Shown piece after piece: positions 34,400-42,728 of a stretch of DNA of 48,013 nt. The DNA lies in assembly GCF_000972495.1 (NCBI RefSeq), contig NZ_LATM01000033.1:1-48013 (forward strand), given 5' to 3'. The notes below the pieces were generated by a model that was not told where the DNA came from, searched no databases, and was given only the letters and a program-made list of their open reading frames with translations. Positions within the stretch are counted from its first letter, which is position 1. Each line of letters begins with the position of its first letter. The translations under genes and the position numbers were made by a program. Origin of the DNA: Hymenobacter terrenus (GTDB taxonomy: Bacteria > Bacteroidota > Bacteroidia > Cytophagales > Hymenobacteraceae).

Positions 34400-34789
34400 A
34401 TGCCGCCCCTCCTTGGCTTGCACCACGTTGCCCTCATCTGCTCTAATTACTCCATTTCTAAGCGCTTCTATACTGAAATCCTCGGCTTGGAAGTGCTGGC
34501 CGAAACCTACCGCGCCGCACGCGACTCCTACAAGCTGGACCTGGCCGTGAGCGGGCAGTACGTGCTGGAATTATTCTCTTTTCCCAACCCGCCGCCCCGC
34601 CCGAGCTGGCCCGAGGCGGCCGGCCTGCGCCACCTTGCTTTCGCCGTGGCCGATTTGCCGGCCGCCATTCAGTGGCTGGAGCAGCACGCGGTGCCCTGCG
34701 AACCGATTCGAACCGATGAATTGACAGGCCGGCAATTCACCTTCTTCGCCGACCCCGACGGCCTACCCCTGGAATTTTATGCGGTCTGA
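34400..34789 (+). CDS. VOC-family (glyoxalase-fold) metalloprotein
   Basis: This 129-residue protein is of the YaeR/GloA2 type within the vicinal-oxygen-chelate superfamily. It has two beta-alpha-beta-beta-beta modules: GLHHVALICSNYSISKRFYT, YVLELFSFPNPPPRPSWPEA, AAGLRHLAFAVADLPAAIQW and FTFFADPDGLPLEFYAV. Metal-site residues expected at H8 or H9, E53, H75 and E126 are present (HHVALI, LELF, LRHLAF, LEFY). YaeR-like proteins are poorly characterised and may be lyases or dioxygenases. It stands alone; the next gene is 168 bp away. Confidence 0.92.
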   Translation: MPPLLGLHHVALICSNYSISKRFYTEILGLEVLAETYRAARDSYKLDLAVSGQYVLELFSFPNPPPRPSWPEAAGLRHLAFAVADLPAAIQWLEQHAVPCEPIRTDELTGRQFTFFADPDGLPLEFYAV

Positions 34790-34957
34790 GCGCCCCCGGA
34801 AGGCCGCAGCCTTGGCGCTCAGCGCAACCTCTACTGCCGGGCTTAACGTACTGACAGGGCGCTCCGCTCCAACCAATATGCTCGGCCTTGCTCCTCAAGG
34901 CATGCATATAGTGACCCTTTTATTATTGGCGGGCCATTCATTCTTCCGTGCCCTCCT

Positions 34958-35674
34958 ATGCTTTTTTTGGCTGAATCCGTTACGCCTTTCGACTGGCAGC
35001 GCCTTTGGTGGCCGGGCGAGAACTCGCCGCTCTACGCTCTGGAAGTGGCCTTCCGCTGCGCCATAACCTACCTGATGCTCTTGGCTGCCTTGCGCATCAC
35101 CGGGCGGCGTAGCGTGAAGCAGCTCTCGCTGTTCGAGCTGAGCATCGTCATCGGGCTGGGCTCGATTGCGGGCGACACCATGTTTTATCCCGAGGTGCCG
35201 CTCAGCCACGCCGTCATCGTGTTTAGCGTGGTAATGGGGCTCTATTGGGTTTTCAATTACCTCACTGAGATATACCCCAAATTTAGCGACTGGATGGAGG
35301 GCCGGGAAATATTGCTGCTCCAAAACGGCCGCTTACATTGGGACAATTTCCACAGGCAAAATCTCACTCACAAGGAGTTATTTGGGGCTCTGCGCCAGCA
35401 TCAGGTCGAGCACCTGGGCCAGCTCAAAGCCGTGTACAGCGAAGCCACTGGTGAAATGAGCCTGTTTTTTTACGAAGATGCCGAGGTTTGTCCGGGCCTG
35501 TGCATCATGCCGCAGGACCTGGCCCAGGCCAGCGAAACCATTGCCACCGTGGGCCCCCACGCCTGCGTGACGTGCGGCCACGTGCTGGAGCTACGCCCTA
35601 CCAATGCCGTGGCTTGCCCCATATGCCGCGAGGGCCGCTGGCGCCCCGCCTGCACCACGCGCCGCATTCCCTAG
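34958..35674 (+). CDS. DUF421/YetF-family membrane protein with zinc-ribbon tail
   Basis: This 238-residue protein has three N-terminal membrane helices (about 25-110: AITYLMLLAALRITGRRSVK, ELSIVIGLGSIAGDTMFYP, VIVFSVVMGLYWVFNYL) followed by the soluble DUF421 domain (GREILLLQNGRLHWDNFHRQ, LTHKELFGALRQHQVEHLGQ, LKAVYSEATGEMSLF). The far C-terminus adds CVTCGHVL...ACPICREGRW, a CxxC-CxxC zinc ribbon not part of the basic fold. The family function is not settled; members are linked to envelope or spore traits in other phyla. Confidence 0.9.
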   Translation: MLFLAESVTPFDWQRLWWPGENSPLYALEVAFRCAITYLMLLAALRITGRRSVKQLSLFELSIVIGLGSIAGDTMFYPEVPLSHAVIVFSVVMGLYWVFNYLTEIYPKFSDWMEGREILLLQNGRLHWDNFHRQNLTHKELFGALRQHQVEHLGQLKAVYSEATGEMSLFFYEDAEVCPGLCIMPQDLAQASETIATVGPHACVTCGHVLELRPTNAVACPICREGRWRPACTTRRIP

Positions 35675-35690
35675 TGCCTCCCAGCCCGGT

Positions 35691-36503
35691 TTACTTTTTC
35701 AGCAAGCCCAGCTCGGTTAAAATCTGCTCGGTGATGACGCGGCGACCGGCAGTGAAACGCTCGTCGGCAGGCAGGCCGGGGGCGGGCTCCAGGTTGAGGG
35801 CGAAAAAATAAACGGGGCCGCTGGTCTGTTCCAGCCAACCCACAAACCAGCCATTGTTGCGCCGAGGTCCGGCACTAGTCCAGCCGGTTTTGCCGTAGAG
35901 GCGGTACTGCGGAGTTTGTTGGAGCAGCAGCAACTGCTTGGTCAGGTGCTGGCTGCGGGCCGAAACCGGTAGCTCATTAGCATGCAAGCGGCGCAGAAAG
36001 TCAATTTCCTCGAACTGCGTGATGCGCGAGGGGCCCACCAGCCAGAACGAGTCGACGGTAGCGGCCGTCACCACCATTTTGCCAAACCTCAGCTTAGGGA
36101 GCCACTGCTGGTAGCGCTTAGCCCCCACCACCCGCGCCACCTGCTGGTAGCACGGCACGCACGACACCCGCAGGGCCTCGGCCAGTGTCATGTCGCGGTT
36201 CCAGGTGCCGAACGTGCGCCGCACACCGTCCCACTTGAATACCTGGCTGGTATCGCGAATGACGCCGGTTTCGAAGCCAATGATAGTATTGGGAATCTTG
36301 AATGTGGACGCCGGCAAGAAGCCCTCGCGGCAGCGGGCGGCATTATAGGCAGTGTACCGGTTAGCCTGCGGGTCGAAGAGCAAAAAGGAGCCACGCAGCT
36401 GGCGGGCCCGGAAATAAGCGCCGAAATCCCGCTCTACCACGGACGGCCTGGGCACCGACCCGGCAAAAACGAACGGCAGCAACAGCAATAGGAAGAGGCG
36501 CAT
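35691..36503 (-). CDS. Class D beta-lactamase-like protein with altered YGN motif
   Basis: This 270-residue protein from ATG at 36503 has a signal peptide (LFLLLLLPFVFAG) and an OXA-type fold. Active-site elements: S66-TFK in LPASTFKIPN (nucleophile and carbamylated Lys), SCV at 114-116, FGK at 140-142 where class D has YGN, WLVGPSRIT (the conserved Trp), and KTG at 205-207 in LYGKTGWTSA, followed by GWFVGWLE. Three of four motifs are canonical. YGN to FGK is unusual and could change activity or mark an environmental branch. The homologous BlaR1 sensor domain is excluded because no membrane-peptidase part is present. It is predicted to hydrolyse beta-lactams, unproven. Confidence 0.9.
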   Translation of the reverse strand: MRLFLLLLLPFVFAGSVPRPSVVERDFGAYFRARQLRGSFLLFDPQANRYTAYNAARCREGFLPASTFKIPNTIIGFETGVIRDTSQVFKWDGVRRTFGTWNRDMTLAEALRVSCVPCYQQVARVVGAKRYQQWLPKLRFGKMVVTAATVDSFWLVGPSRITQFEEIDFLRRLHANELPVSARSQHLTKQLLLLQQTPQYRLYGKTGWTSAGPRRNNGWFVGWLEQTSGPVYFFALNLEPAPGLPADERFTAGRRVITEQILTELGLLKK

Positions 36504-36632
36504 AGGCAGCGAATGGGGCTGCAAAGTACCGAACCAGGACCGCTGGGCACAACCTGCCAGCCCCGGTACCGGTTAAACAGCGCGCCCCACTACCAGGGCC
36601 GCCTTGCCTCCCTCCTCATTTCACCTGAAACT

Positions 36633-37607
36633 ATGCAAACCCGTGAACTCGGCCGCTCCGGCCTTTCCATTTCGCCGCTTATTCTCGGTGGCAACGTCTT
36701 CGGCTGGACCAGCGACGAAGCCACGTCCTTCGCCGTGCTCGACGCCTTCGTGGCCGGCGGGGGCAACGCCATCGATACCGCCGACGGATACTCGGTGTGG
36801 GTACCGGGCCACGTGGGTGGCGAGTCCGAAACCATCATCGGCAAGTGGCTGCAACGGCGCGGACGGCGCGACGACGTCGTCATCGCCACCAAAGTGGGCT
36901 GGGAAGTGAATGCCGACAACAAGGGCCTGAAGAAAGACTACATCCTCCGCGCCGTGGAAGGCTCTCTAAAGCGCCTGCAAACCGACTACATCGACCTCTA
37001 CCAATCGCACAAAGACGACCCCACCACCTCCGTGGAGGAAACACTCGAAGCCTACGCCCAGCTAGTGCAGGAGGGCAAAGTGCGCGTCATTGGCGCCTCC
37101 AACTTCACCGCCGAGCGCCTGAGTGAGTCGCTCGCCGCCAGCCAGCAGCACGGTTTTCCGCGCTATGAGACGCTGCAAAACCTCTATAATCTCTACGACC
37201 GAGAGGATTTTGAGAAGAATCTGGCCCCGCTCCTACTCCGCGAAAACATCAGCGCCATTCCGTATTACGGCCTCGCCGCCGGCTTCCTTACCGGCAAATA
37301 CCGCTCGGCCGCCGACTTGCAAAAGAGTCCGCGCGGTGGTGGCGTGGGCCAGAAATATCTGAATGAGAAGGGCCTTTCCACTCTCACCGCCCTCGACGCC
37401 GTGGCCGACCGCCAGCAAGCCACGGCCGCCCAGATAGCCCTGGCCTGGCTGATGCAGGCGCCGAGCGTGGCCGCGCCCATCGCCAGTGCCACCAGCGTGG
37501 CCCAAGTCACGGAGTTGCTCAAAGCCACCGAGCTGCGGCTGACGGCGGAGGATGTGCAGACGCTGGAGCAAGCGCAGCCGGCAGCGGCCACAGGTTCGCA
37601 GGCTTAA
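36633..37607 (+). CDS. Aldo/keto reductase
   Basis: This 324-residue NADPH-dependent oxidoreductase has a TIM-barrel fold. ATG at 36633 begins MQTRELGRSGLSISPLILGG, the standard AKR start; the longer frame from 36513 overlaps the beta-lactamase-like gene on the other strand. The catalytic tetrad is visible as D in AIDTADGYS with its Tyr, K in VIATKVGWE, and H in LYQSHKDDP. The C-terminal cofactor segment APIASATSVAQVTELL is intact. It resembles YajO/Tas-like AKRs. The substrate is unknown. Confidence 0.94.
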   Translation: MQTRELGRSGLSISPLILGGNVFGWTSDEATSFAVLDAFVAGGGNAIDTADGYSVWVPGHVGGESETIIGKWLQRRGRRDDVVIATKVGWEVNADNKGLKKDYILRAVEGSLKRLQTDYIDLYQSHKDDPTTSVEETLEAYAQLVQEGKVRVIGASNFTAERLSESLAASQQHGFPRYETLQNLYNLYDREDFEKNLAPLLLRENISAIPYYGLAAGFLTGKYRSAADLQKSPRGGGVGQKYLNEKGLSTLTALDAVADRQQATAAQIALAWLMQAPSVAAPIASATSVAQVTELLKATELRLTAEDVQTLEQAQPAAATGSQA

Positions 37608-37624
37608 CTAATCAAATCGTTTCA

Positions 37625-37735
37625 CCGTCATGCTGAGCGCAGCCGAAGCATCTCGCGTGCAGCAGTAATTCAATGTCGTTCAACGATTGAATTACTGCCC
37701 CGAGCGAGATGCTTCGACTGCGCTCAGCATGACGG
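37625..37735. repeat. 111-bp long inverted repeat (dispersed palindromic element)
   Basis: The left arm at 37625-37656 starts CCGTCATGCTGAGCGCAGCC. Its complement at 37704-37735 matches at 31 of 32 positions. Inside, GCAGTAATTCAAT pairs with ATTGAATTACTGC, so nearly the whole element folds into one hairpin. The GTCATGCTGAGCGCAGCCGA sequence is familiar from many Bacteroidota genomes as a dispersed repeat. A pyrimidine-rich tract follows (37738-37808) just before the next gene. Confidence 0.85.
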
Positions 37736-37809
37736 CCTCTTTTACCTTCCCAACTTTCCCACTTCCTCCTAATCTCTCCCACTTCTCCCACTTCCCACCA
37801 TACCACTCT

Positions 37810-38838
37810 ATGACCTTCACCAACACCCGCGTGAAACTGGCGTCGCGCCCAGTAGGACTACCCCAGCCGGCCAATCTTGACATCGAAACCATTGAGATGC
37901 CACCACTTACTGAAGGCCAGGTGCTGGTGAAACTCAACTTTATTTCCCTCGACCCCGCCATGCGTGGCTGGATGAATGAGGGCAAATCCTACATCCGGCC
38001 CATTCAGCTTGGCGAAGTATTTCGGGCGGGCAGCGCCGGGCAAGTAGTTGAATCTCAAAACCCCGCTTTCGCCGTGGGCGACTACGTGACCGGCAACCTC
38101 GGGGTGCAGCAATACGCCGTGGTGGGTGCCGGGGCCACCGACCCTAGCAGCCCCGAGTACCTCTTAAAAGTGGATACTAGCATCGCGCCCCTCGAAGCCT
38201 ACCTCGCCACCCTCGGTATGCCCGGCCTCACGGCCTACTTTGGTCTGCTGGATACGGGCCAGCCCAAGGAAGGCGAAACCGTGGTGGTATCCGGCGCGGC
38301 CGGGGCCGTGGGCAGCGTGGTGGGCCAGATTGCCAAGCTGAAGGGCTGCCATGTGGTGGGCATCGCCGGCGACCAGGCCAAAGTTGACTACTGCGTAAAC
38401 GAGTTGGGCTTCGATGCCTGCATCAACTACAAAACCGAAGACGTGAACAAGGCCCTGCGCGCCGCCTGCCCCAAGGGCATTGACGTTTATTTTGACAACG
38501 TGGGTGGTGAAATCCTGGACGTGGCGCTGGCGCAGCTCCGCTTCAAGGCCCGCGTAGTGATTTGCGGCGCCATCTCACAGTACAACAACACGACGCCCGT
38601 CAAAGGCCCTTCCAATTACCTTTCCCTCCTCGTAAACCGCGCCCGCATGGAAGGCATCATCGTGTTCGACAATGCCGCCAACTACGGTACCGCCGCCCGC
38701 GAAATGGCCGGCTGGATTCACGAAGGCAAGCTGCGTTCGCCCAAAGTGCACGTCGAGCACGGCATCGAGAACTTCCTCCCGGCGTTGCTCAAGCTGTTTT
38801 CGGGCGAGAACTTCGGCAAGCTGGTGCTGGCCCCATAA
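37810..38838 (+). CDS. NADP-dependent MDR oxidoreductase (CurA/leukotriene B4 dehydrogenase type)
   Basis: This 342-residue zinc-free medium-chain reductase reduces alpha,beta-unsaturated carbonyl compounds. ATG at 37810 was chosen, since the longer frame runs back into the palindromic element. Landmarks: VKLNFISLDPAMRGWMNEGK, YLATLGMPGLTAYFGL, VSGAAGAVGSVVGQIAKLKG (the AAGAVGS cofactor loop), DVYFDNVGGEILD and GAISQYN. All are standard for YncB/CurA. It follows an AKR gene on the same strand, with the large palindrome between them. Confidence 0.95.
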   Translation: MTFTNTRVKLASRPVGLPQPANLDIETIEMPPLTEGQVLVKLNFISLDPAMRGWMNEGKSYIRPIQLGEVFRAGSAGQVVESQNPAFAVGDYVTGNLGVQQYAVVGAGATDPSSPEYLLKVDTSIAPLEAYLATLGMPGLTAYFGLLDTGQPKEGETVVVSGAAGAVGSVVGQIAKLKGCHVVGIAGDQAKVDYCVNELGFDACINYKTEDVNKALRAACPKGIDVYFDNVGGEILDVALAQLRFKARVVICGAISQYNNTTPVKGPSNYLSLLVNRARMEGIIVFDNAANYGTAAREMAGWIHEGKLRSPKVHVEHGIENFLPALLKLFSGENFGKLVLAP

Positions 38839-38891
38839 ACAAGCAGCGCGCAGCTTTCAGTAGTTGAATAAGCAGCGGTTTACCCCAATCC

Positions 38892-38994
38892 GGCGGTCCG
38901 GCCGGGCATGGCGCCGCATCTGGCGTGAGGTTCTTAAAACGAGAGGATTAGTAGATCCATGCCAAGATGCGGCGCCATGTCCGGCCGGACCGCC
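38892..38994. repeat. 103-bp inverted repeat with 30-bp GC-rich arms
   Basis: The left arm at 38892-38921 begins GGCGGTCCGGCCGGGCATGG. The right arm at 38965-38994 is complementary at 29 of 30 positions. The spacer is about 43 bases and AT-richer. Unrelated in sequence to the other large palindromes here, it is probably another dispersed repeat family and could act as a terminator for the oxidoreductase gene. Confidence 0.8.
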
Positions 38995-39092
38995 TCGTGG
39001 TTTCGAACGCCTGGTTGGATGAAGGTTAAGCGCATCACACCACCAAAATCTGGCAGCGTTTATTATTGATGGACGATGCGCGACACCTATTC

Positions 39093-39740
39093 ATGAATCA
39101 GCATCAATTCTCCGCGCCGGAAATCAGGGGCGTGTACCGGGCCATTTATGAGCGACGGGATATGCGCCATTTTACACCTGCTCCAGTCGACGCCGAGCAG
39201 CTGCACCGATTCATGGAGGCGGCTCATCGGGCGCCCAGCGTGGGGTACATGCAGCCGTGGCGGTTCATCCGGGTAGTGAGTCCGGAGTTGCGGCAGCGCA
39301 TTCATGCCCACGTAAATGAAGAGCGGGTGCGCACCGCTCACGCGCTCGGGCAGCGGGCCGAAGCATTTATGCAATTGAAAGTTGAAGGCATTCTGACGTG
39401 TGCGGAAGTGCTGGTAGTGGGGTTGATGGAGCAGCGCGAAAACCATGTATTTGGTCGGCGCACCATGCCCCACATGGATTTGGCTTCGGTGTCTTGTGCT
39501 ATTCAAAACTTTTGGCTGGCCACCCGCGCCGAAGGGATTGGCGTTGGCTGGGTTTCGTTGTTCGACCCCAACCATTTACGGGACCTCTGCCAAATGCCCG
39601 CCGACAGCGAGCCGGTTGCCGTCCTCTGCGTGGGTCATGTCGAAAGCTTTTACCCAGCGCCCATGTTGGAAATAGAAGAGTGGGACAGCCGCCGCTCGCT
39701 GGATGAGCTGTTTTATAAAGATGCCTGGGGCCAGGTTTAA
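39093..39740 (+). CDS. bluB: BluB-like nitroreductase (5,6-dimethylbenzimidazole synthase)
   Basis: This 215-residue protein is of the BluB group of the nitroreductase fold, which splits FMN to make the lower base of cobalamin. Characteristic blocks: YERRDMRHFTPAPVDAEQ, HRAPSVGYMQPWRFIRV, MQLKVEGILTCAEVLVVGL, HVFGRRTMPHMDLASVSCA and GIGVGWVSLFDP. The PSVGYMQPW and TMPHMDL motifs separate BluB from ordinary nitroreductases. No other cobalamin gene is in the window. ATG at 39093 was chosen; ATG at 39069 would add eight residues. Confidence 0.9.
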   Translation: MNQHQFSAPEIRGVYRAIYERRDMRHFTPAPVDAEQLHRFMEAAHRAPSVGYMQPWRFIRVVSPELRQRIHAHVNEERVRTAHALGQRAEAFMQLKVEGILTCAEVLVVGLMEQRENHVFGRRTMPHMDLASVSCAIQNFWLATRAEGIGVGWVSLFDPNHLRDLCQMPADSEPVAVLCVGHVESFYPAPMLEIEEWDSRRSLDELFYKDAWGQV

Positions 39741-40041
39741 AGCAGCTCTCTGATGAGGGTATGCGGTAGCCCGCCCGGTGTAGAGACGCCACACTTGGCG
39801 TCTCGTCGTTGAACGATGACGGGCGCGAACGGCGCGGCTAGGCAAACGGCGCGGACGACGAGACGCCAAGGGTAGCGTCTCTACATCGTGCTATTAGCAA
39901 CTTATCAAACTGCTTCTACAGCAGTTTCACAAACGAGGTACGGCTGGTTCCCCCTCTTTTTGGGAGGGGGGGCCGGGGGGTGAGATTAACGCGGAGGGCA
40001 AGACGGATATCATTCGTATAAATTGCTTTCACAACGCCGCG
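39741..40041. repeat. 301-bp gene-free region with a 105-bp inverted repeat and a GC tract
   Basis: The arms at 39780-39809 and 39855-39884 (starting GTAGAGACGCC and ACGACGAGACG) pair at 28 of 30 positions. Each arm can also fold on itself (GAGACGCC/GGCGTCTC). A further copy of the arm is at 29489-29518. At 39950-39984 lies a G-rich tract (GGGGGGGCCGGGGGGTGAG), the complement of the CTCACCCCCCGGCCCCC element seen near 44151. Confidence 0.75.
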
Positions 40042-41100
40042 CTACGGCGTGGCGAGGTCCGCAAACTCGTACGTCCGTGCCACTTCCAGGGGTTTGCCGT
40101 CGGCCTCGGCGTAGGGATACACGAAGTAATTGAGCGGCGGGCCGGCTTGCCTGGGTACCAGTTCCACGTCGCGGCCCCGGCTGAGTTCCACGCGGTTTTC
40201 GTCGTGAGCACCGAAGAAATAGGCGCGGCGGCTGGGGTCTTTGGCCGCTTCGGAGGCATCGACGGGCACCCAGCCGGTTTCGGGGGTGAAGAACTCGGCC
40301 CAGCAGTGGTAGCCTTTCACTTCGCCTTTACCGCGCTGGGGCGGCAGCGGCAACCCGATACTGAACCGCGCTGGAATACCCACCGCCCGGCAGTAGCCAA
40401 TAACAATGGCGTGAAAATCGGTGCAGTTGCCGCGGCGGGCATCGCAGGCGTAGTAGATGTCGCCGCGGCCCCAGCCCTGGCCGGTTTTGTCGTAGGTTAC
40501 GGTACTCACCACGTGCTCGTAGATGGCGCGGGCTTTTTCAAGGTCCGTTTTGGCGTTGGCTTTCGCGACCACCTCCTGGGCTTGCTGCTTGATTTTGGGG
40601 TCAAGGGGCACAAGGCGGTCGGGAGCCAGCCAACGGGCCAGGTCAGGGTCGGGTTTTTCCTTTTTGGCGGGCTTGCCGGCGGTTGCCGGCGTGTGGGCGC
40701 GCAGGTTCAGGTGTTCGCGGCGCGTGATGTGGGCCGTGAGCTTCACTACCAGCGACGTGGTGAGCATGCTGGCAGAGTCGTGCCTGGAAAGGCGCAGGTG
40801 CAGCATCTGGTTGCCGAAGGCACCTTGCTCGATTTTATAGAAAACCGGTGAGTCAATTTTCAGGTTGCGTACATCCTGGTTGGCATCGGTGTGCGGCACA
40901 GGTAGCCAGAGGTCGAGGGCCACGGTGCCAGCGGGCGGCACCGGCACCGTGGCGGTGCTGGTGAGGACGAAGGTGCGGCTACGCGACACCGGAGCAGCCG
41001 GCCTGGGTTTCGGCCCCGCGAAGCCAGACAACAGCACGGACGCGCTCAACAACACAACCCAAACGGCTGGACGATTCAACAAAGAAATTTTCACAAGCAC
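40042..41100 (-). CDS. Exported transglutaminase-like domain protein
   Basis: This protein of about 352 residues starts at GTG 41100 (GTG at 41094 is equally possible; no ATG precedes the signal). It has a signal segment (AVWVVLLSASVLLSGFAGP), a beta-rich N-terminal domain (about 40-135), then a transglutaminase-core domain with the papain-like triad C226 in RRGNCTDFHA, H265 in KGYHCWAEFF and D281 in VPVDASEA. Such bacterial proteins are usually cysteine proteases or amidases acting in the envelope. A basic PAKKEKPDPD linker separates the two domains. The neighbours give no context. Confidence 0.92.
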   Translation of the reverse strand: MLVKISLLNRPAVWVVLLSASVLLSGFAGPKPRPAAPVSRSRTFVLTSTATVPVPPAGTVALDLWLPVPHTDANQDVRNLKIDSPVFYKIEQGAFGNQMLHLRLSRHDSASMLTTSLVVKLTAHITRREHLNLRAHTPATAGKPAKKEKPDPDLARWLAPDRLVPLDPKIKQQAQEVVAKANAKTDLEKARAIYEHVVSTVTYDKTGQGWGRGDIYYACDARRGNCTDFHAIVIGYCRAVGIPARFSIGLPLPPQRGKGEVKGYHCWAEFFTPETGWVPVDASEAAKDPSRRAYFFGAHDENRVELSRGRDVELVPRQAGPPLNYFVYPYAEADGKPLEVARTYEFADLATP

Positions 41101-41454
41101 AAAAAAAGCACGTCGCTGCTGGCAGTCGTCGGCCCAGCTGGATTGGAGGAGTACAAATATTCCAACTCAACGGCCAAGGCGCAGCGCCGTGCCCGTTGAC
41201 GCGATGCTTCCGTAGCGCCCACCAGTCAGGGTCAATCAGACCCCAGCAGTATTTAAAGTTACGGCCCGCCGCGCGGGACGTTGTGGCATGTGCAGGCTAG
41301 CTGCAAAGCGGCTAAGCTACTAGTTGCAATGAAAGTAATTTGCTGTTTTTTACTTTCTAATCATCTGTACATAAAAGGCATATTTCAGTGCAAGCAACAA
41401 ACTCGACATAAACCAAGTCTTACACCCTCCGTCGAACTGCTGGTACCTACGACG
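41101..41454. other. 354-bp gene-free region
   Basis: This separates the divergent transglutaminase-like and MFS genes and should hold both promoters. No repeat, RNA gene or clear promoter boxes were recognised. A short GC palindrome (GCCCGCCGCGCGGGAC region, 41262-41280) is present. Confidence 0.4.
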
Positions 41455-42677
41455 ATGAGTATGGAACCGGCACCACGCACTTTGCAGGGACTCGACTGGG
41501 TCAGCTTGTTGATAGCTGACGTGAAGGATGGCGTCGGCGTGTACCTATCGGTTTATCTGCTCACCGTCCGCGACTGGAAGCCCGACGAAATTGGCATCGT
41601 CATCGCTGCGCCCGGCATCGTGGGCATCCTGGTGCAAACTCCCGCCGGCGCACTCATCGACCGCATCAAGCACAAGCTACTGCTGCTGATGGTGGCATCC
41701 ATTATCATTGCCTTCTGCTGCCTGGCCGTGGTGCTTAGCTACGGGTTTTACCCGATTCTGCTCTCGCAGGCGGTGGTGGGGCTCACCCAATCGGTGTATG
41801 CGCCGTGCGTGGCGGCCGTCACGCTGGGCATCGTGGGACACGCGGCGCTTTCGCAGCGCATTGGTCGCAACGAGAGCTACAACCACCTGGGCAACATGCT
41901 GGCCGCGATAATCGCGGGGCTGCTGGGCCGGTACGTTTCGTACGAGGCCATCTTCTACTTCTCGATCGTTCAGTGCCTGGGGATAGTGGCAGCGGTGATG
42001 CTCATCCGCGAAAAAGACATTGACCACGAGCTGGCCCGTGGGGCTGCCAACGAGGGTCAGGTGGCCGACCCGGCCGGTGTGAAAACCTGTTATCCAACCG
42101 GAGCATCCTGGTTTTCACCATTGCCATGGCGCTGTTCCATCTCGCCGACGGCGCCATGCTGCCGCTGGTCGGGCAGAAAATGGGGCTTGTGGATAAGCAG
42201 AATTCGTCGCTGTATCTGTCGGCTGCCATCATTATGGCGCAGGGCGTGATGGTGTTCGTAGCGAAGTTTGCCGACAATGCTGCCGAGCAGGGTCGCAAGA
42301 AAGTCCTGCTGCCGGTGCGGGCGCTGCTGTTTGCCTTCATCGACAACCCTTATATGCTGACGGGGATTCAGCTGTTGGATGGCATCGCGGCGGGTCTGTT
42401 TGGCGTGGTTAGCATTCTGATGATTGCCGACCTGAGCAAGGGCACCGGCCGTTTCAACCTACTGCAAGGCGTTGTGTATTCGGCCATTGGCCTGGCGGCG
42501 GCGCTCAGCAGTATTCCGGCTGGGTACGTGGTCAACCGCTTCGGCTATGCCGTGGGGTTTGGCACGTTGGCGGGCATCAGCGTGCTGGGGCTGCTGTTCT
42601 ATTCCTTCTTCGTGCCCGAAACCAAGGACATTGATATGGCTCCCGAGCCGGTGGCCGTGGCCGCGAAGGTGACGTAA
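41455..42677 (+). pseudogene. MFS transporter, frameshifted
   Basis: The first frame from ATG 41455 encodes about 205 residues of an MFS protein: LDWVSLLIADVKDGVGVYLS, IGIVIAAPGIVGILVQTPAG, LIDRIKHKLLLLMVAS, then six helices and a loop EKDIDHELARGAANEGQVAD. Near 42080 the homology switches frame and continues as LLSNRSILVFTIAMALFHLA, QNSSLYLSAAIIMAQGVMVF and FVAKFADNAAEQGRKKVLLP up to 42677. The two halves together make a normal length of about 407 residues. The break lies in the central cytoplasmic loop (GGCCGGTGTGAAAACCTG). It is either a true frameshift or a sequencing error. An AraC regulator follows 51 bp downstream. Confidence 0.85.
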
Positions 42678-42728
42678 TCATGCGTTATTAGCGGAGTGAA
42701 AGGCCTTTTCGCCTTTTCATTCCTGCTT

